A DNA stretch of 64,000 bases from an uncultured Bacillota bacterium (lineage in GTDB: Bacteria; Bacillota_I; Bacilli_A; RFN20; CAG-826). Within the stretch, counting starts at the first letter, position 1, and each line of letters starts with the position of its first letter. Below, one piece after another: positions 15,179-24,995 of the stretch. The notes under the pieces are model-generated. The model was not told the origin of the DNA. It saw only the letters and a list, made by a program, of their open reading frames with translations, and did no database searches. Made by a program: the position numbers and the translations under genes. The stretch covers positions 166,919-230,918 of the forward strand of contig OX437086.1 of assembly GCA_949299565.1 (NCBI GenBank), in the 5' to 3' direction.

Positions 15179-18100
15179 TTAAGCGTGAGACAATGAGTGG
15201 CGATATGTAAGATGGATGGTCTTTAACACCGCCAATAAATCATCGAGCCAAATTTCTGGCCTCTTTGTGATTTGAATCCTGACTTGTCGATTGAGAAAAG
15301 AAACTTTTAAAAGCGGCAAATATTGTTCTAAAGCTTTAAAAAGACGCGCTCCGATGCCGCTCACGCGCGAAAATGAAGATGATAAAAGCAAATCCAATAT
15401 TTCTTCACGGTCTTCAATGCTTGCAAATTCTTCATTGTCCAAAAGAAGATCAATGTCTCTCTTTTTGAAAAGCTTTTGCACTTCTTGCGGGAGAGGGCCG
15501 TGCATATCTTTTAAATGCTTGGCATATTCTTTTAAATAGTCAGAATCTTTAGCGTTCTCAATTTCTTGATATATTTCAACCTTTTCTTCATTAGAAGCAT
15601 AGGAGTCGGGGATATAGGCGTTGATTTTGAAAACCTTGACGGGCCGCGGTGGCTTTTCGTTTGCAGCGCCGGTTTTTCTTTCTTCAACGGCTTCGTTGAG
15701 CATTTTTAAATAGAGATCGAGTCCTATTGAGTCGATGAAACCGGCTTGTTCTGGACCGAGGATATCGCCTGCGCCTCTGATCATTAAATCGCGCTGAGCA
15801 ATCTTGTATCCGCTTCCTAATTCCGTAAATTCTTGAATCGCTTCTAGCCGTTTCCTCGCCTCTTCGTTCAATTCTTTCCCCGGACGATAAAAAAGGTAAG
15901 CATAAGCTACTCGATCCCCTCGCCCGACGCGTCCTTTAATTTGATAGAGTTGAGAAAGACCGAAAGCGTCAGCATCTTCGACGATCAAAAGATTAGCGTT
16001 CGGAATATCAATCCCGTTTTCTACGATTGACGTCGCGACTAAAACATCCGTCTTGCCGTCATAAAAATCATTCATCGCATCTTCAATTTCTTCTTTTGCC
16101 ATTTGTCCATGCACGACAGAAAAGCGCGCTTCCGGTAGTAGCGAAGAAAGACGATGCGCTACGCTATAAATGCTCGCCACTTTGTTATAAACGTAAAAGG
16201 CCTGGCCTCCTCTTGCAAGTTCGCGCGAAAGAAGTTCAGCCACAACTTTCTCTTTATAGGGCGCTACATATGTTTGAACAGGCATCCGCGTTTTCGGAGC
16301 AGTATTGATTTCTGAAAGCGGTCTTAACCCTACTAGTGACATCTGTAATGTCCGCGGAATCGGCGTCGCGCTCAAAGTTAAAACATCAACATTACGCGCC
16401 AATTCCTTAATTTTTTCTTTTTGTTCGACGCCGAAACGCTGCTCTTCGTCAACGATCAATAGCCCTAAATCACGAAATTTAAGATCCTTAGCCAAAAGAG
16501 CGTGCGTTCCGATTGCAAAATCAATCTTCCCCGCCGCTAATTCCTCTTTTTCTTCCTCTATTTCTTTCGGAGACAAAAGACGCGAAAACATTGCAATCTT
16601 CATCGGAAAATTGCGAAATCTCTCCTTAGCTACCAAAAAATGCTGCCGTGCTAAAAGAGTTGTCGGGCAAAGAAGCGCTACTTGTTTTCCAACCTTGAGG
16701 GCTTTGAAAGCGGCTCGGAAAGCTATCTCGGTTTTTCCAAACCCGACATCGCCACAAAGGAGACGATCCATAATCTCGGGTTTTTCCATGTCTTTCTTAA
16801 TCTCTTCCCACGAAGACATTTGATCGGGAGTTAATTCATAAGGAAAAGCGGAGGCAAACTTTTGATCCTCCAAATCCTCCTCAGGAAAGGCATAACCTGG
16901 AATTTTTACACGGTCACGGTATAAAACGAGGAGACGATCTGCTAATTCGTTCACGCGTTCCTTGATTTGCTTTTTGCGTTTGTCCCATTCACCGCTGAAA
17001 AGATGCGAGAGTCGAGGGCTCGCCCCTTCACGTCCAGCATATTTCCGAATCAAGCGGAATTGCTCTAAAGGCACGAAGAGTTTTTCTTCATTTGCATAAA
17101 CGATTTCAAGATAATCGCGATGAATGCCTTCAGATTCAATATCCTTAATCCCGAGATATTGTCCGATGCCGTTATATTCATGAACGACGTAGTCTCCAAC
17201 TTTTAAATCTTCATATGTTCTTAAAATAGTTGCGTTTTGAAAGCGAGATGAAAAACGTGATTTGTGGCTTTTCTGACCAAAGATTTCCTTAGGAGACAAA
17301 ACGACTAATTTTTCGTCCGGTAATTCAAAACCCTCAACCAAATTTAAATTGTTGATCCCGATTTGATCGCTTGGAGGAATTTCGTCGCTTTTAAGGTCGA
17401 CGTAAGAAATTTTTTGTTCTTTTAATTCTTCTTCTATGAGACTGCGTTGACGGAGATCCGGCAACGTCAAAAGTACGCGCGTTTGCGTTTTTCGATAAAC
17501 ATTTAAGGTGTCCGTTAAACCATCTAAAGAATGACTGTAGGAAATCGCCGGACGTACATTCAGCTCAAAATCAATTGAGTCATCGCGATAACGATGGCCA
17601 TGAATGATTTTCTTACGTCCTGCAAATACTTCGTTAAGGTCTAAATAATGACGAGCTTTAGATGGCAATTTGCCCTCGCTATAGAGTTCATAATAATAGT
17701 CGTGCGCTTCTTTAAGAAGCAAATTAACGCCTCCGTCGAACCCTTCTTGATCAGTGATATATATGAAACGCGGCTTGAAATAGTCTAAGACAGAAGCGTG
17801 AGAATCACGCAATAAAGAGAAAAATTTATAACTGAAGGAAGAGAAACTGCCTTGCAAAAAATCTTCGCATTCACGTTCAACGTTATCCTTGAGAATCTCG
17901 TATCTTTCTTCCGGCAAGCGCTTTTTATCCTCAAGAAGGAGTTCTTCGATTTTCTTTCTAGCGTTCTCTTTTTCTTCTTCTTTTAAAAGGAATTCGTGAG
18001 CTGGCAAAATTTGAAGAGATTCAAGTTGCTTTAATGATGCCTGCGTTGCAATGTCGAATTCACGGAGAGAATCAATTTCATCGCCAAAAAATTCAATGCG

Positions 18101-18655
18101 GCAAGGGTTTAAGCTATTGACCGAGAAAACGTCAACAACATCGCCGCGAGCGGCATATTGAAGGCTTTGATCGATTTTATCGACACGACGGTAACCAAGC
18201 GTACTCAAACGTTTCTTGAAATTTGAAAGAGAGATTCTTTCGCCTTTTTTCACTTCGATGAGAGATTCTTTAAAAAGCGCGGGATCCGGCAAAAAGCGAA
18301 GCAAGGCGCTTGGATGCGTAATCAAAATCTTCGGCTGTGGCTTCAAAAGAATTCCGAGCGCATATAGCCTCTGCGCCAAAAGCTCAGAACTAGATGCCAA
18401 TGATTCAGCGCGTAAGAGTTCATCAGAAGGAAAAAAAGCAATCTCTTCCTCTTTTAAAAAGCTTAATAGAAATTCATATATCCGTTGAGCGGCATATTGA
18501 TTGGGAGCAATTAAGGCACAATCTTTTCTTTCATTAATAAAAGAGGTGATTGTTAAAAGAGAAGCCCCGATAATCGGATCGGTGAAGACGTTAGAAGCTT
18601 CCGCAAAATTTTTGGTTCTAAATTTTTGAGTTAAAAGAGAGAACAGCTTTTCCAA
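15179..18655 (-). CDS. mfd: Transcription-repair coupling factor
   Basis: Mfd removes stalled RNA polymerase and recruits UvrA. The 1158-residue protein is full length: N-terminal UvrB-like module, RNA-polymerase interaction domain (DYVVHEYNGIGQYLGI), then the RecG-like translocase with Walker A GDVGFGKTE, DEEQRFG as motif II and TATSIVENGIDIPNANLLIV region in motif V, followed by the TRG and autoinhibitory C-terminal domain. It lies four bases after pth, the conserved pth-mfd arrangement. Confidence 0.97.
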   Translation of the reverse strand: MEKLFSLLTQKFRTKNFAEASNVFTDPIIGASLLTITSFINERKDCALIAPNQYAAQRIYEFLLSFLKEEEIAFFPSDELLRAESLASSSELLAQRLYALGILLKPQPKILITHPSALLRFLPDPALFKESLIEVKKGERISLSNFKKRLSTLGYRRVDKIDQSLQYAARGDVVDVFSVNSLNPCRIEFFGDEIDSLREFDIATQASLKQLESLQILPAHEFLLKEEEKENARKKIEELLLEDKKRLPEERYEILKDNVERECEDFLQGSFSSFSYKFFSLLRDSHASVLDYFKPRFIYITDQEGFDGGVNLLLKEAHDYYYELYSEGKLPSKARHYLDLNEVFAGRKKIIHGHRYRDDSIDFELNVRPAISYSHSLDGLTDTLNVYRKTQTRVLLTLPDLRQRSLIEEELKEQKISYVDLKSDEIPPSDQIGINNLNLVEGFELPDEKLVVLSPKEIFGQKSHKSRFSSRFQNATILRTYEDLKVGDYVVHEYNGIGQYLGIKDIESEGIHRDYLEIVYANEEKLFVPLEQFRLIRKYAGREGASPRLSHLFSGEWDKRKKQIKERVNELADRLLVLYRDRVKIPGYAFPEEDLEDQKFASAFPYELTPDQMSSWEEIKKDMEKPEIMDRLLCGDVGFGKTEIAFRAAFKALKVGKQVALLCPTTLLARQHFLVAKERFRNFPMKIAMFSRLLSPKEIEEEKEELAAGKIDFAIGTHALLAKDLKFRDLGLLIVDEEQRFGVEQKEKIKELARNVDVLTLSATPIPRTLQMSLVGLRPLSEINTAPKTRMPVQTYVAPYKEKVVAELLSRELARGGQAFYVYNKVASIYSVAHRLSSLLPEARFSVVHGQMAKEEIEDAMNDFYDGKTDVLVATSIVENGIDIPNANLLIVEDADAFGLSQLYQIKGRVGRGDRVAYAYLFYRPGKELNEEARKRLEAIQEFTELGSGYKIAQRDLMIRGAGDILGPEQAGFIDSIGLDLYLKMLNEAVEERKTGAANEKPPRPVKVFKINAYIPDSYASNEEKVEIYQEIENAKDSDYLKEYAKHLKDMHGPLPQEVQKLFKKRDIDLLLDNEEFASIEDREEILDLLLSSSFSRVSGIGARLFKALEQYLPLLKVSFLNRQVRIQITKRPEIWLDDLLAVLKTIHLTYRHSLSHA

Positions 18656-18659
18656 AGCG

Positions 18660-19232
18660 TTATGACTCCTTTTTGTTATAAATATTCATCGCGTGAGAAA
18701 AATCATGGTGAATGATGTCTTCTAGCGCATCGACGGCTCTAATGATTCCGTTTTGCCACTTATTTTTTTCTTCCCCGCTCGGAGTTCCTAAAACAAAGGA
18801 GACAGCGTCTTTGTGTGGAGGCTCTCCGATGCCAATTTTTAAGCGCGCGATTTTATCAGTATGCGTTTTCTCAATGATGTCTTGAATTCCTTTATGCCCG
18901 GCGCTTGATCCACCTGGTTTAAGACGAATAGAGCCTGGTTCGAGAGCCATCTCGTCATAAACAACTAATAAATCATCTGCAGATAAATGGAAATAATTCA
19001 GAAAAAGGCTGACTGCGGTTCCGCTCTTGTTCATGAAAGTCTGCGGCTTCAAAAGAGCGATTGGCTCCAAAAGGTCAGCGTTTTTAATAATTGTATATTC
19101 AGCTTCAAAGCCTCTACGGTCAAAACCCACGCCAAGTTTGGAAGCTAGAGCCTCAACGGCTAAAAATCCTGAGTTATGACGCGTCTTTATATATTCCGGT
19201 CCCGGGTTCCCTAGTCCAACAATAACCTTCAT
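18660..19232 (-). CDS. pth: Peptidyl-tRNA hydrolase
   Basis: It recycles peptidyl-tRNA released from ribosomes. The 190-residue product has GLGNPGPEYIKTRHNSGF with the catalytic His, KPQTFMNKSG, VVYDEMALEPGSIRLKPGGS and GHKGIQDII, all family signatures, at normal length. It is in an operon with a flavodoxin gene upstream (3-base gap) and mfd downstream. Confidence 0.97.
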   Translation of the reverse strand: MKVIVGLGNPGPEYIKTRHNSGFLAVEALASKLGVGFDRRGFEAEYTIIKNADLLEPIALLKPQTFMNKSGTAVSLFLNYFHLSADDLLVVYDEMALEPGSIRLKPGGSSAGHKGIQDIIEKTHTDKIARLKIGIGEPPHKDAVSFVLGTPSGEEKNKWQNGIIRAVDALEDIIHHDFSHAMNIYNKKES

Positions 19233-19235
19233 ATT

Positions 19236-19799
19236 CTAATCTTCTTTTGATGAATTTGTTTCGCTTTTCTTGCGGAGACGTAACGTCTCGATTACTGAAC
19301 AAACTTTATCGACTTTATTTTGGTCGTAAACTTCAACAGAACGCGATAAAAGTTCGTTCACGTAATTTACGTCAGTACCGGGTCGCTCTTCTTTCAACAA
19401 AGCGTCCAATGAATGCTTGATGAGCCAAGAATAAGGAAAGTGCAGTTTCTTCAAATTAAAATTTCCGCGGAATTGATAAAAGCGCACATGGTATAAATCC
19501 AAGACGTTTTTTTCAATCAAGTCATTGCGTCCTGATTGTGTCGGAAGAGCCAAACCGCAAGCAAAAACAATAACTTCTTTGTCTTTCATCAAATCATAAT
19601 AACTTAGAAAGTCGTTGAGACCTTGGATGTTGCCACCCATAATCCACCCGCCAAAAACAATAATGTCATAGTCTTTTATTTTGTTTTTGGGAAAACGCCG
19701 TTTCAGAGGCATCACATCAGCCCCGACACGAGAGGCAATATCCTCCGCGTATTTTTTGGTGCTTCCCATTTTTGAACGATAAAGAATCAATGTATCCAT
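19236..19799 (-). CDS. Flavodoxin-domain protein
   Basis: This 187-residue protein begins with a flavodoxin FMN-binding loop (LILYRSKMGSTKKYAEDIA) and continues with IIVFGGWIMGGNIQGLNDFL, a second FMN-contact loop seen in HemG-like flavodoxins. The C-terminal 50 residues are charged and not conserved as far as I can tell. It probably carries out single-electron or hydride transfer in the cytoplasm; the partner is not evident from its neighbours, pth and mfd. It is the first gene of the leftward operon starting at about 19.8 kb. Confidence 0.75.
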   Translation of the reverse strand: MDTLILYRSKMGSTKKYAEDIASRVGADVMPLKRRFPKNKIKDYDIIVFGGWIMGGNIQGLNDFLSYYDLMKDKEVIVFACGLALPTQSGRNDLIEKNVLDLYHVRFYQFRGNFNLKKLHFPYSWLIKHSLDALLKEERPGTDVNYVNELLSRSVEVYDQNKVDKVCSVIETLRLRKKSETNSSKED

Positions 19800-19838
19800 A
19801 ATCTAACAAAGTTTATCATGCTTCTTTCGCGGAAAAAG

Positions 19839-19875
19839 AGCAAAGATACTTTTCAAAAAAGTATGCCTCTTTGCT
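19839..19875. promoter_or_regulatory. Long interrupted inverted repeat between divergent flavodoxin and tetR genes
   Basis: AGCAAAGATACTTTT (19839-19853) pairs with AAAAGTAT plus CTTTGCT (19857-19875), with a few extra bases in the right arm. TTGACA at 19897-19902 is a candidate -35 for the tetR gene. The repeat could be a TetR operator controlling both directions, or, read leftwards, a hairpin followed by CTTTTTCC that would attenuate transcription into the flavodoxin operon. Confidence 0.45.
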
Positions 19876-19944
19876 GAAGGACAAAAAGATTGACGATTGA
19901 CAAGCAACTTTCTTTTTCTTATTGATAATTTAAGGAGTGAAAAG

Positions 19945-20535
19945 ATGCCACGATCAAAAGAGCAAAACGCTGTTCTAAGAGATGAACGGAAACAAAAGAT
20001 TCTCAGTGAAGCTCTCCGCCTTTTTGCAATCCGCGGTTTCGATAATGTCACAATCGACGACATCACTAAAGCTTGTGAATGCTCACATGGGCTTTTTTAT
20101 CATTATTTTCGAAACCGAAACGATGTCTTGAAAGCAGTTTTAAAATGGCGTGATGAGACGTATCCGGAATATGTGATGCCGATTCACGAAGCTTTGGCGC
20201 TTGAAGGAATCAGAGGATTGAAATTGATCGCCGATTATTGCATTAAAATTTCAAAAGCTCCGATTGAAATGCTCTACTTTTCGCGCTTGACCTCTATTTC
20301 TCGTTACGCCAGCAAACAAGCGCCGAAGAAATTATTCAACGAAGACGTCTTCGCTTCGATTTGCACCCTCATAAATCAAGCTATGCAACGCGAAGAAATT
20401 CGAAAAGGAAAAGTTGAAGAAATTGCTCTTTTGTTTTTTGATTTCGTGTCAGGCGCCACGTACCGGCGTCTTTATGAACGCGACAATATCGATGTTTCTC
20501 TCTCTTCAGAAACAATCATGCGCATTTTCCGTTAA
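19945..20535 (+). CDS. TetR/AcrR-family transcriptional regulator
   Basis: The product is 196 residues. The N-terminal TetR helix-turn-helix is clear: ILSEALRLFAIRGFDNVTIDDI then CSHGLFYHYFRNRNDVLKAV. The C-terminal ligand domain is not assignable. I start at MPRSKEQ because AAGGAG lies seven bases before it. It is divergent from the flavodoxin operon and convergent with the sugar-kinase gene, whose end is only 11 bases away. Confidence 0.9.
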   Translation: MPRSKEQNAVLRDERKQKILSEALRLFAIRGFDNVTIDDITKACECSHGLFYHYFRNRNDVLKAVLKWRDETYPEYVMPIHEALALEGIRGLKLIADYCIKISKAPIEMLYFSRLTSISRYASKQAPKKLFNEDVFASICTLINQAMQREEIRKGKVEEIALLFFDFVSGATYRRLYERDNIDVSLSSETIMRIFR

Positions 20536-20546
20536 TTTGCAGTTGA

Positions 20547-22145
20547 TTACTTGCCAAAAAACTTTTCAAAACGCGCTTCTTTTTCCATTTCTTTGTTGTA
20601 ATTCTTAATATCGCGATAGATGCCTTTAAGGCGCGGATACATCTTCTCGTAAGCGCGAGTGTATAAATAATCATATTTGCGATGAGCGGTTTCGACAGGC
20701 TTAAAAACATCCTGTGGATGCACCATCGCTTCAACCGCTTCCTTTGGAGTTTTAAATTCTCCGATTGCTAAAAATCCGGCGATAGCTGCTCCTAAGGAAG
20801 AAGTTTCACATGTTTGAACGCGCTGAACCTCGCGCCCCATGATATCAGCCGTAATCTGACAAATCTCAGAAGATTGAGAACCGCCGCCAGCGATTCTGAT
20901 ACGCGGAATGTAGTGATGAATTTTCTTTTCAAAGTGTTCAAGCCCTTCACGTAAAGCGTAAGCGATTCCTTCGATAATCGCGCGGTAAAAATGTTCCTGC
21001 GTAATCGAATCGCTGAAACCGATAATCGCACCCTTGGCTAGCGGTCTCGCTAATCCTGGACCCCAGTACGGTTGTAAAACCAATCCGTCAGATCCGGGAG
21101 GGACAAGTGACAATTTGCGGTTGAAATCATCAGCAGAAACATCAGAAATGATGATATCGTTCACTTCTTTGCCACCAAATTCCTTCAAAAACCAGTTAAT
21201 CATCCAATAACCGCGATAAACTTGAATGTCCATGTTGTAATATCCGGGTATACAAGAAGAATATCCCGGCAAAAACGGCTCGGATGATGTGTATTTAGTG
21301 CGTGTCGTTTCAACGGTAGACGCTGTGCCGTAAGAAATAGCCGCTGTTTGATCGTCTAAAACGCCAAGACCTAATGTTTCGCATGACTTATCAGACCCGG
21401 TTGCATAAAGCGGAAGGCCTATAGGGAGGCCTGTTTCCGATGCAGCCGCTTCATTGATGTTTCCAATAAGATCCCCTTCTTTCACGAGCTCTGGAAGCAT
21501 TGAAGCTTTAATTCCGAAAATCTGTCCTTTGAAGTGTTTTTCAGGATTTTTATACCAAGCCCGATGGCGGAAATTGATTGGATAATGTCCGGCGTAATTA
21601 GAAGCACTATCGCGCATAGAGCCAGTCAATAACCAATTAAAATATGTGGAAATTGAAATATATTTATTGGTTTTAGCCCAATTTTCCGGTTCGTTCTCTT
21701 GTATCCAATTTGCAACCGAACGTTGTCGATTAAAGGTGACCGTATTGCCCATGCCAACAATCCAAAACATGAAGCGATGATACCAAGGTAGCGGCTTTTT
21801 ACACTCTGCTGTCCTCTGGTCAATCCAAAGAATCGTTGGTCTAATGACTTTGTTATCCTTATCAAGAATTACAGCGCTATCGCGGAAACAAGTGAGCGTC
21901 AACGCTTTTAAATTTGGCATTAAGCTTGCGTTAACACTCGTCAATCTTTTAAGGCAGCGGCAAAGCGACTCGTAATAAAGATGCGGATCTTGTTCCGCAT
22001 AATTTGGTAAAAGAGAAAAATAAGGCGGTTGATACTTCTCTTTTTCTTGAGCTAAAACTTCTCCTTGTTTGTTATAAACGGAAGTTCTGACGCTCTGCGT
22101 GCCAAAGTCAATCGTCAGAAGCAATGGTTCTAGTTTCGTCTCCAT
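20547..22145 (-). CDS. FGGY-family carbohydrate kinase
   Basis: The 532-residue product belongs to the xylulokinase/glycerol-kinase superfamily: ATP-phosphate loop LTIDFGTQSVRTSVY at the N-terminus, ILWIDQRT, ATGSDKSCETLGLG, GYWMINWFLKEFGG and the second nucleotide loop RIAGGGSQSSEICQITADI. Such enzymes phosphorylate pentuloses, polyols or related sugars; the substrate cannot be fixed by eye. I start at METKLE for the TGAGG six bases upstream. No sugar transporter or isomerase is near, so the substrate supply lies elsewhere. It is divergent from ppdK with two palindromes between. Confidence 0.88.
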   Translation of the reverse strand: METKLEPLLLTIDFGTQSVRTSVYNKQGEVLAQEKEKYQPPYFSLLPNYAEQDPHLYYESLCRCLKRLTSVNASLMPNLKALTLTCFRDSAVILDKDNKVIRPTILWIDQRTAECKKPLPWYHRFMFWIVGMGNTVTFNRQRSVANWIQENEPENWAKTNKYISISTYFNWLLTGSMRDSASNYAGHYPINFRHRAWYKNPEKHFKGQIFGIKASMLPELVKEGDLIGNINEAAASETGLPIGLPLYATGSDKSCETLGLGVLDDQTAAISYGTASTVETTRTKYTSSEPFLPGYSSCIPGYYNMDIQVYRGYWMINWFLKEFGGKEVNDIIISDVSADDFNRKLSLVPPGSDGLVLQPYWGPGLARPLAKGAIIGFSDSITQEHFYRAIIEGIAYALREGLEHFEKKIHHYIPRIRIAGGGSQSSEICQITADIMGREVQRVQTCETSSLGAAIAGFLAIGEFKTPKEAVEAMVHPQDVFKPVETAHRKYDYLYTRAYEKMYPRLKGIYRDIKNYNKEMEKEARFEKFFGK

Positions 22146-22171
22146 AAAAAACCTCATAGTGATTATATCAA

Positions 22172-22189
22172 AGTTGAAAAGAATCAACT
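22172..22189. promoter_or_regulatory. Operator-like inverted repeat near the sugar-kinase start
   Basis: AGTTGA-N6-TCAACT is a perfect 6-base inverted repeat 27 bases upstream of the kinase start codon, well placed for a repressor of the kinase gene. Confidence 0.4.
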
Positions 22190-22196
22190 CTTCTTT

Positions 22197-22215
22197 CTTT
22201 CCTTTTAAAGGAAAG
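22197..22215. promoter_or_regulatory. Nineteen-base palindrome between kinase and ppdK
   Basis: CTTTCCTTT-T-AAAGGAAAG has 9-base perfect arms around one base. It lies between the divergent kinase and ppdK genes, upstream of TTATAG (22226-22231), a possible ppdK -10. It may be a shared operator. Confidence 0.5.
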
Positions 22216-22291
22216 CCATCTCGTGTTATAGTTTCAGCGTTGGGCTTATTCTATAGGCTCGTTGATGTAATTATTGTCATAGGAGGACAAA

Positions 22292-24949
22292 ATGGCAGAC
22301 AAGAAATATGTCTATTCCTTCCAAGAAGGTCATGCCGCTCATTTAGGCAAGGACATCTTAGGCGGAAAAGGTGCTGGTCTTTGTGAAATGACCGCCGCTG
22401 GAATCAACATTCCACCGGGATTTACTGTCACAACCGAAGCTTGCACTCTTTACTACGAATCTGGAAAGCAAATTCCGGATTATGTGTGGAACGATATCGT
22501 GGCCCACATTCACGGCATTGAAAAACAAACAGGAAAAGAGTTTGGCGGAACCGGTTTACCTTTATTGGTTTCTGTCCGTTCTGGCGCAAGAATGTCAATG
22601 CCAGGCATGATGGATACTATCCTCAATTTAGGTCTTAACGATGTGACTGTTGAAGCGTTAGCGAAAGCTTCTAGCAACGAACGTTTCGCTTACGATTCCT
22701 ATCGTCGTTTCATCTTGATGTTCACAAATATTGCAAAAGGCCATCCGCGGACCGACATGGACCGGATGCTCGATGAACTCAAAGAGAAAAATGGTTATAA
22801 ATTGGATACCGAAGTCACGGCCGAACAATTGAAAGTCTTGGTCAAAGAATACAAGGAATATTACAAGAAAGTTTTCGGCGAAGACTTCCCATCTGATCCA
22901 TACGTTCAATTGAGAGAGGCTGTCGCGGCCGTTTTCCGTTCTTGGGACAACCCACGCGCCAACGTCTATCGTCAAATGAATGGCATTCCATATGAATGGG
23001 GCACCGCTGTCAACGTTCAATCGATGGTCTTCGGCAACATGGGCGAAGATTGCGGAACTGGTGTTGCTTTCTCCCGTAATCCTTCAACCGGCGAGAAAAA
23101 GATTTATGCCGAATTCCTTCCGAACGCTCAAGGTGAAGACGTTGTTGCCGGTATCCGTACACCGCTCCATATCGATGAATTAGCGAAGCGGATGCCTGAT
23201 GTTTATAAACAATTCATTGAAACCATCACTCGCATGGAGAATTACTTCAAAGACATGCAAGATATGGAATACACAATCGAGAAAGGCACGCTTTACTTCT
23301 TGCAGACTCGTAATGGCAAAAGAACTGCAAGAGCGGCCGTTAAGATTGCTTGTGATTTAGTGGATGAAGGTTTAATCGATGAGAAGGAAGCTTGCTTAAG
23401 AGTTGAACCTAAAGCTCTCAACGATTTGTTGCACCCGACATTCGATCCAGATGATTTAAAGAAACACAGCCCAGTTTTAACGGGTCTTCCGGCCTCTCCT
23501 GGTGCTGGAACCGGACACTTAGTCTTCACAGCCGAAGAAGCGAAAGCCGAACACGATGCTGGACGGAAAGTTATCCTTTGCCGTGCCGAAACTTCGCCAG
23601 AAGATATCATCGGTATGGTGAACGCTGAAGCCATCATCACCGCTCGTGGCGGTATGACTTCACACGCCGCTGTCGTTGCGCGTTCAATGGGCAAATGCTG
23701 CACTGCTGGTTGTACAGACGCCATCATCGACGAAGAAAAGAAGACAATGACGATTAAAGGCAAAGTCTACACTGAAAAAGATGTTCTTTCTGTCGATGGT
23801 AACACCGGTTTTGTTTATGAAGGCGCCATCAAAACGATGGATGCTGATTTAAGCGGCGACTTCGGCCGTATCATGGGTTGGGCCGATAAATATCGCCGTC
23901 TCAAGATCCGGGCAAACTGCAATACGCCGCTCGATGCACAAAATGCTCGTAAATTCGGCGCTGAAGGCATCGGTTTATGCCGCACTGAACGGATGTTCTT
24001 CGCTGATGATCGCATCCTCAACATGCGCGCGATGATTCTCTCTGACACAACCGAAATGCGGGAAGAAGCTCTCGAGAGACTTCGGCCGTATCAAGTCAGT
24101 GACTTCTATGCCATGTATATGGCCAATCCTGATAGCCACGTTTGCATCCGTCTTTTAGATCCACCGCTTCATGAATTCTTACCAGACATTCACGAAGAAG
24201 AAAAAATCAAAGCGATTGCCAAACAATTGAATGTCACGGAACAAAAAGTCAAAGACAGAATTAATCAGTTGCACCAAGCCAACCCGATGATGGGCTTCCG
24301 CGGCGTCCGTCTCTGCGTTGCCTATCCAGAGATCTATAAGATGCAGGCCACTGCTATTATCCAAGCTGCTTTAAAAGCCAGCCACGATCTCGGACATGAC
24401 ATCGAACCAGAGATTATGATTCCGCTTTCTGGCGAACTTAAAGAATTCAAGTTTGCCAAAGAAATCGTCGTATCCGCTGTTGAAGGAGAAATGGCTAAAG
24501 CCAAGCACACTCTCCGTTATCACGTCGGTACAATGATTGAAATCCCAAGAGCTTGCATTAGAGCCGGCGATATTGCCAAAGAAGCTGAATTCTTCTCATT
24601 CGGCACTAACGACTTAACCCAATTAACAATGGGCTTCAGCCGTGATGATTCCGGTCAATTCTTGCCGTTCTATTATGACAAAAAGATCTATGAGTTCGAT
24701 CCATTCCAAACCGTCGATCAAGAAGGCGTTGGCGAACTCGTAAAGATGGCTTTCGATCGTGGTCGGGCGACAAAGAAAGACTTAACAGTCGGCGTTTGCG
24801 GTGAAACTGGAGGCGATGCCGCTTCGATTGAGTTCTACGATAAAGTCGGACTTGATTATGTTTCCTGCTCACCATTCCGTGTCCCGCTTGCTCGTCTAGC
24901 CGCTGCTCAAGCTAACATCAAGCATGAGCGCGAAAAAGCCGGCAAGTAA
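22292..24949 (+). CDS. ppdK: Pyruvate, phosphate dikinase
   Basis: PPDK interconverts pyruvate, ATP and phosphate with PEP, AMP and pyrophosphate, letting anaerobes glycolyse with pyrophosphate economy. The 885-residue protein is full length: ATP-grasp domain (GKGAGLCEMT, SVRSGARMSMPGMMDT), swivelling domain with the phospho-His motif GGMTSHAAVVARSMGKCC, and the PEP-binding barrel (FFSFGTNDLTQLT, ending with CSPFRVPLARLAAAQA holding the catalytic Cys). AGGAGG precedes the ATG by six bases. Codon use is more biased than in neighbours (many GCC/GGC, few rare codons), as expected for a highly expressed gene. Confidence 0.97.
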   Translation: MADKKYVYSFQEGHAAHLGKDILGGKGAGLCEMTAAGINIPPGFTVTTEACTLYYESGKQIPDYVWNDIVAHIHGIEKQTGKEFGGTGLPLLVSVRSGARMSMPGMMDTILNLGLNDVTVEALAKASSNERFAYDSYRRFILMFTNIAKGHPRTDMDRMLDELKEKNGYKLDTEVTAEQLKVLVKEYKEYYKKVFGEDFPSDPYVQLREAVAAVFRSWDNPRANVYRQMNGIPYEWGTAVNVQSMVFGNMGEDCGTGVAFSRNPSTGEKKIYAEFLPNAQGEDVVAGIRTPLHIDELAKRMPDVYKQFIETITRMENYFKDMQDMEYTIEKGTLYFLQTRNGKRTARAAVKIACDLVDEGLIDEKEACLRVEPKALNDLLHPTFDPDDLKKHSPVLTGLPASPGAGTGHLVFTAEEAKAEHDAGRKVILCRAETSPEDIIGMVNAEAIITARGGMTSHAAVVARSMGKCCTAGCTDAIIDEEKKTMTIKGKVYTEKDVLSVDGNTGFVYEGAIKTMDADLSGDFGRIMGWADKYRRLKIRANCNTPLDAQNARKFGAEGIGLCRTERMFFADDRILNMRAMILSDTTEMREEALERLRPYQVSDFYAMYMANPDSHVCIRLLDPPLHEFLPDIHEEEKIKAIAKQLNVTEQKVKDRINQLHQANPMMGFRGVRLCVAYPEIYKMQATAIIQAALKASHDLGHDIEPEIMIPLSGELKEFKFAKEIVVSAVEGEMAKAKHTLRYHVGTMIEIPRACIRAGDIAKEAEFFSFGTNDLTQLTMGFSRDDSGQFLPFYYDKKIYEFDPFQTVDQEGVGELVKMAFDRGRATKKDLTVGVCGETGGDAASIEFYDKVGLDYVSCSPFRVPLARLAAAQANIKHEREKAGK

Positions 24950-24966
24950 TCTCATCGGAAATAAAT

Positions 24967-24995
24967 AAAAGCTCCGCATATACGGAGCTTTTTTA
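24967..24995. terminator. Bidirectional terminator between ppdK and the macrodomain operon
   Basis: AAAAGCTCCG-CATA-TACGGAGCTTTTTT has arms with A-tract and T-tract on either side, so it can end ppdK transcripts rightwards and the small-gene operon leftwards. The stop codon of the leftward gene lies within its edge. Confidence 0.92.

Noticed and set aside
15179-18655. Several opposite-strand open frames inside mfd (for example 16305-16823)
   Set aside because: No ribosome-binding sites or recognisable motifs; mfd is full length and unambiguous on the other strand.
23293-23763. Reverse-strand frame inside ppdK
   Set aside because: Shadow of strongly biased codon use in ppdK; no start signal or family features.
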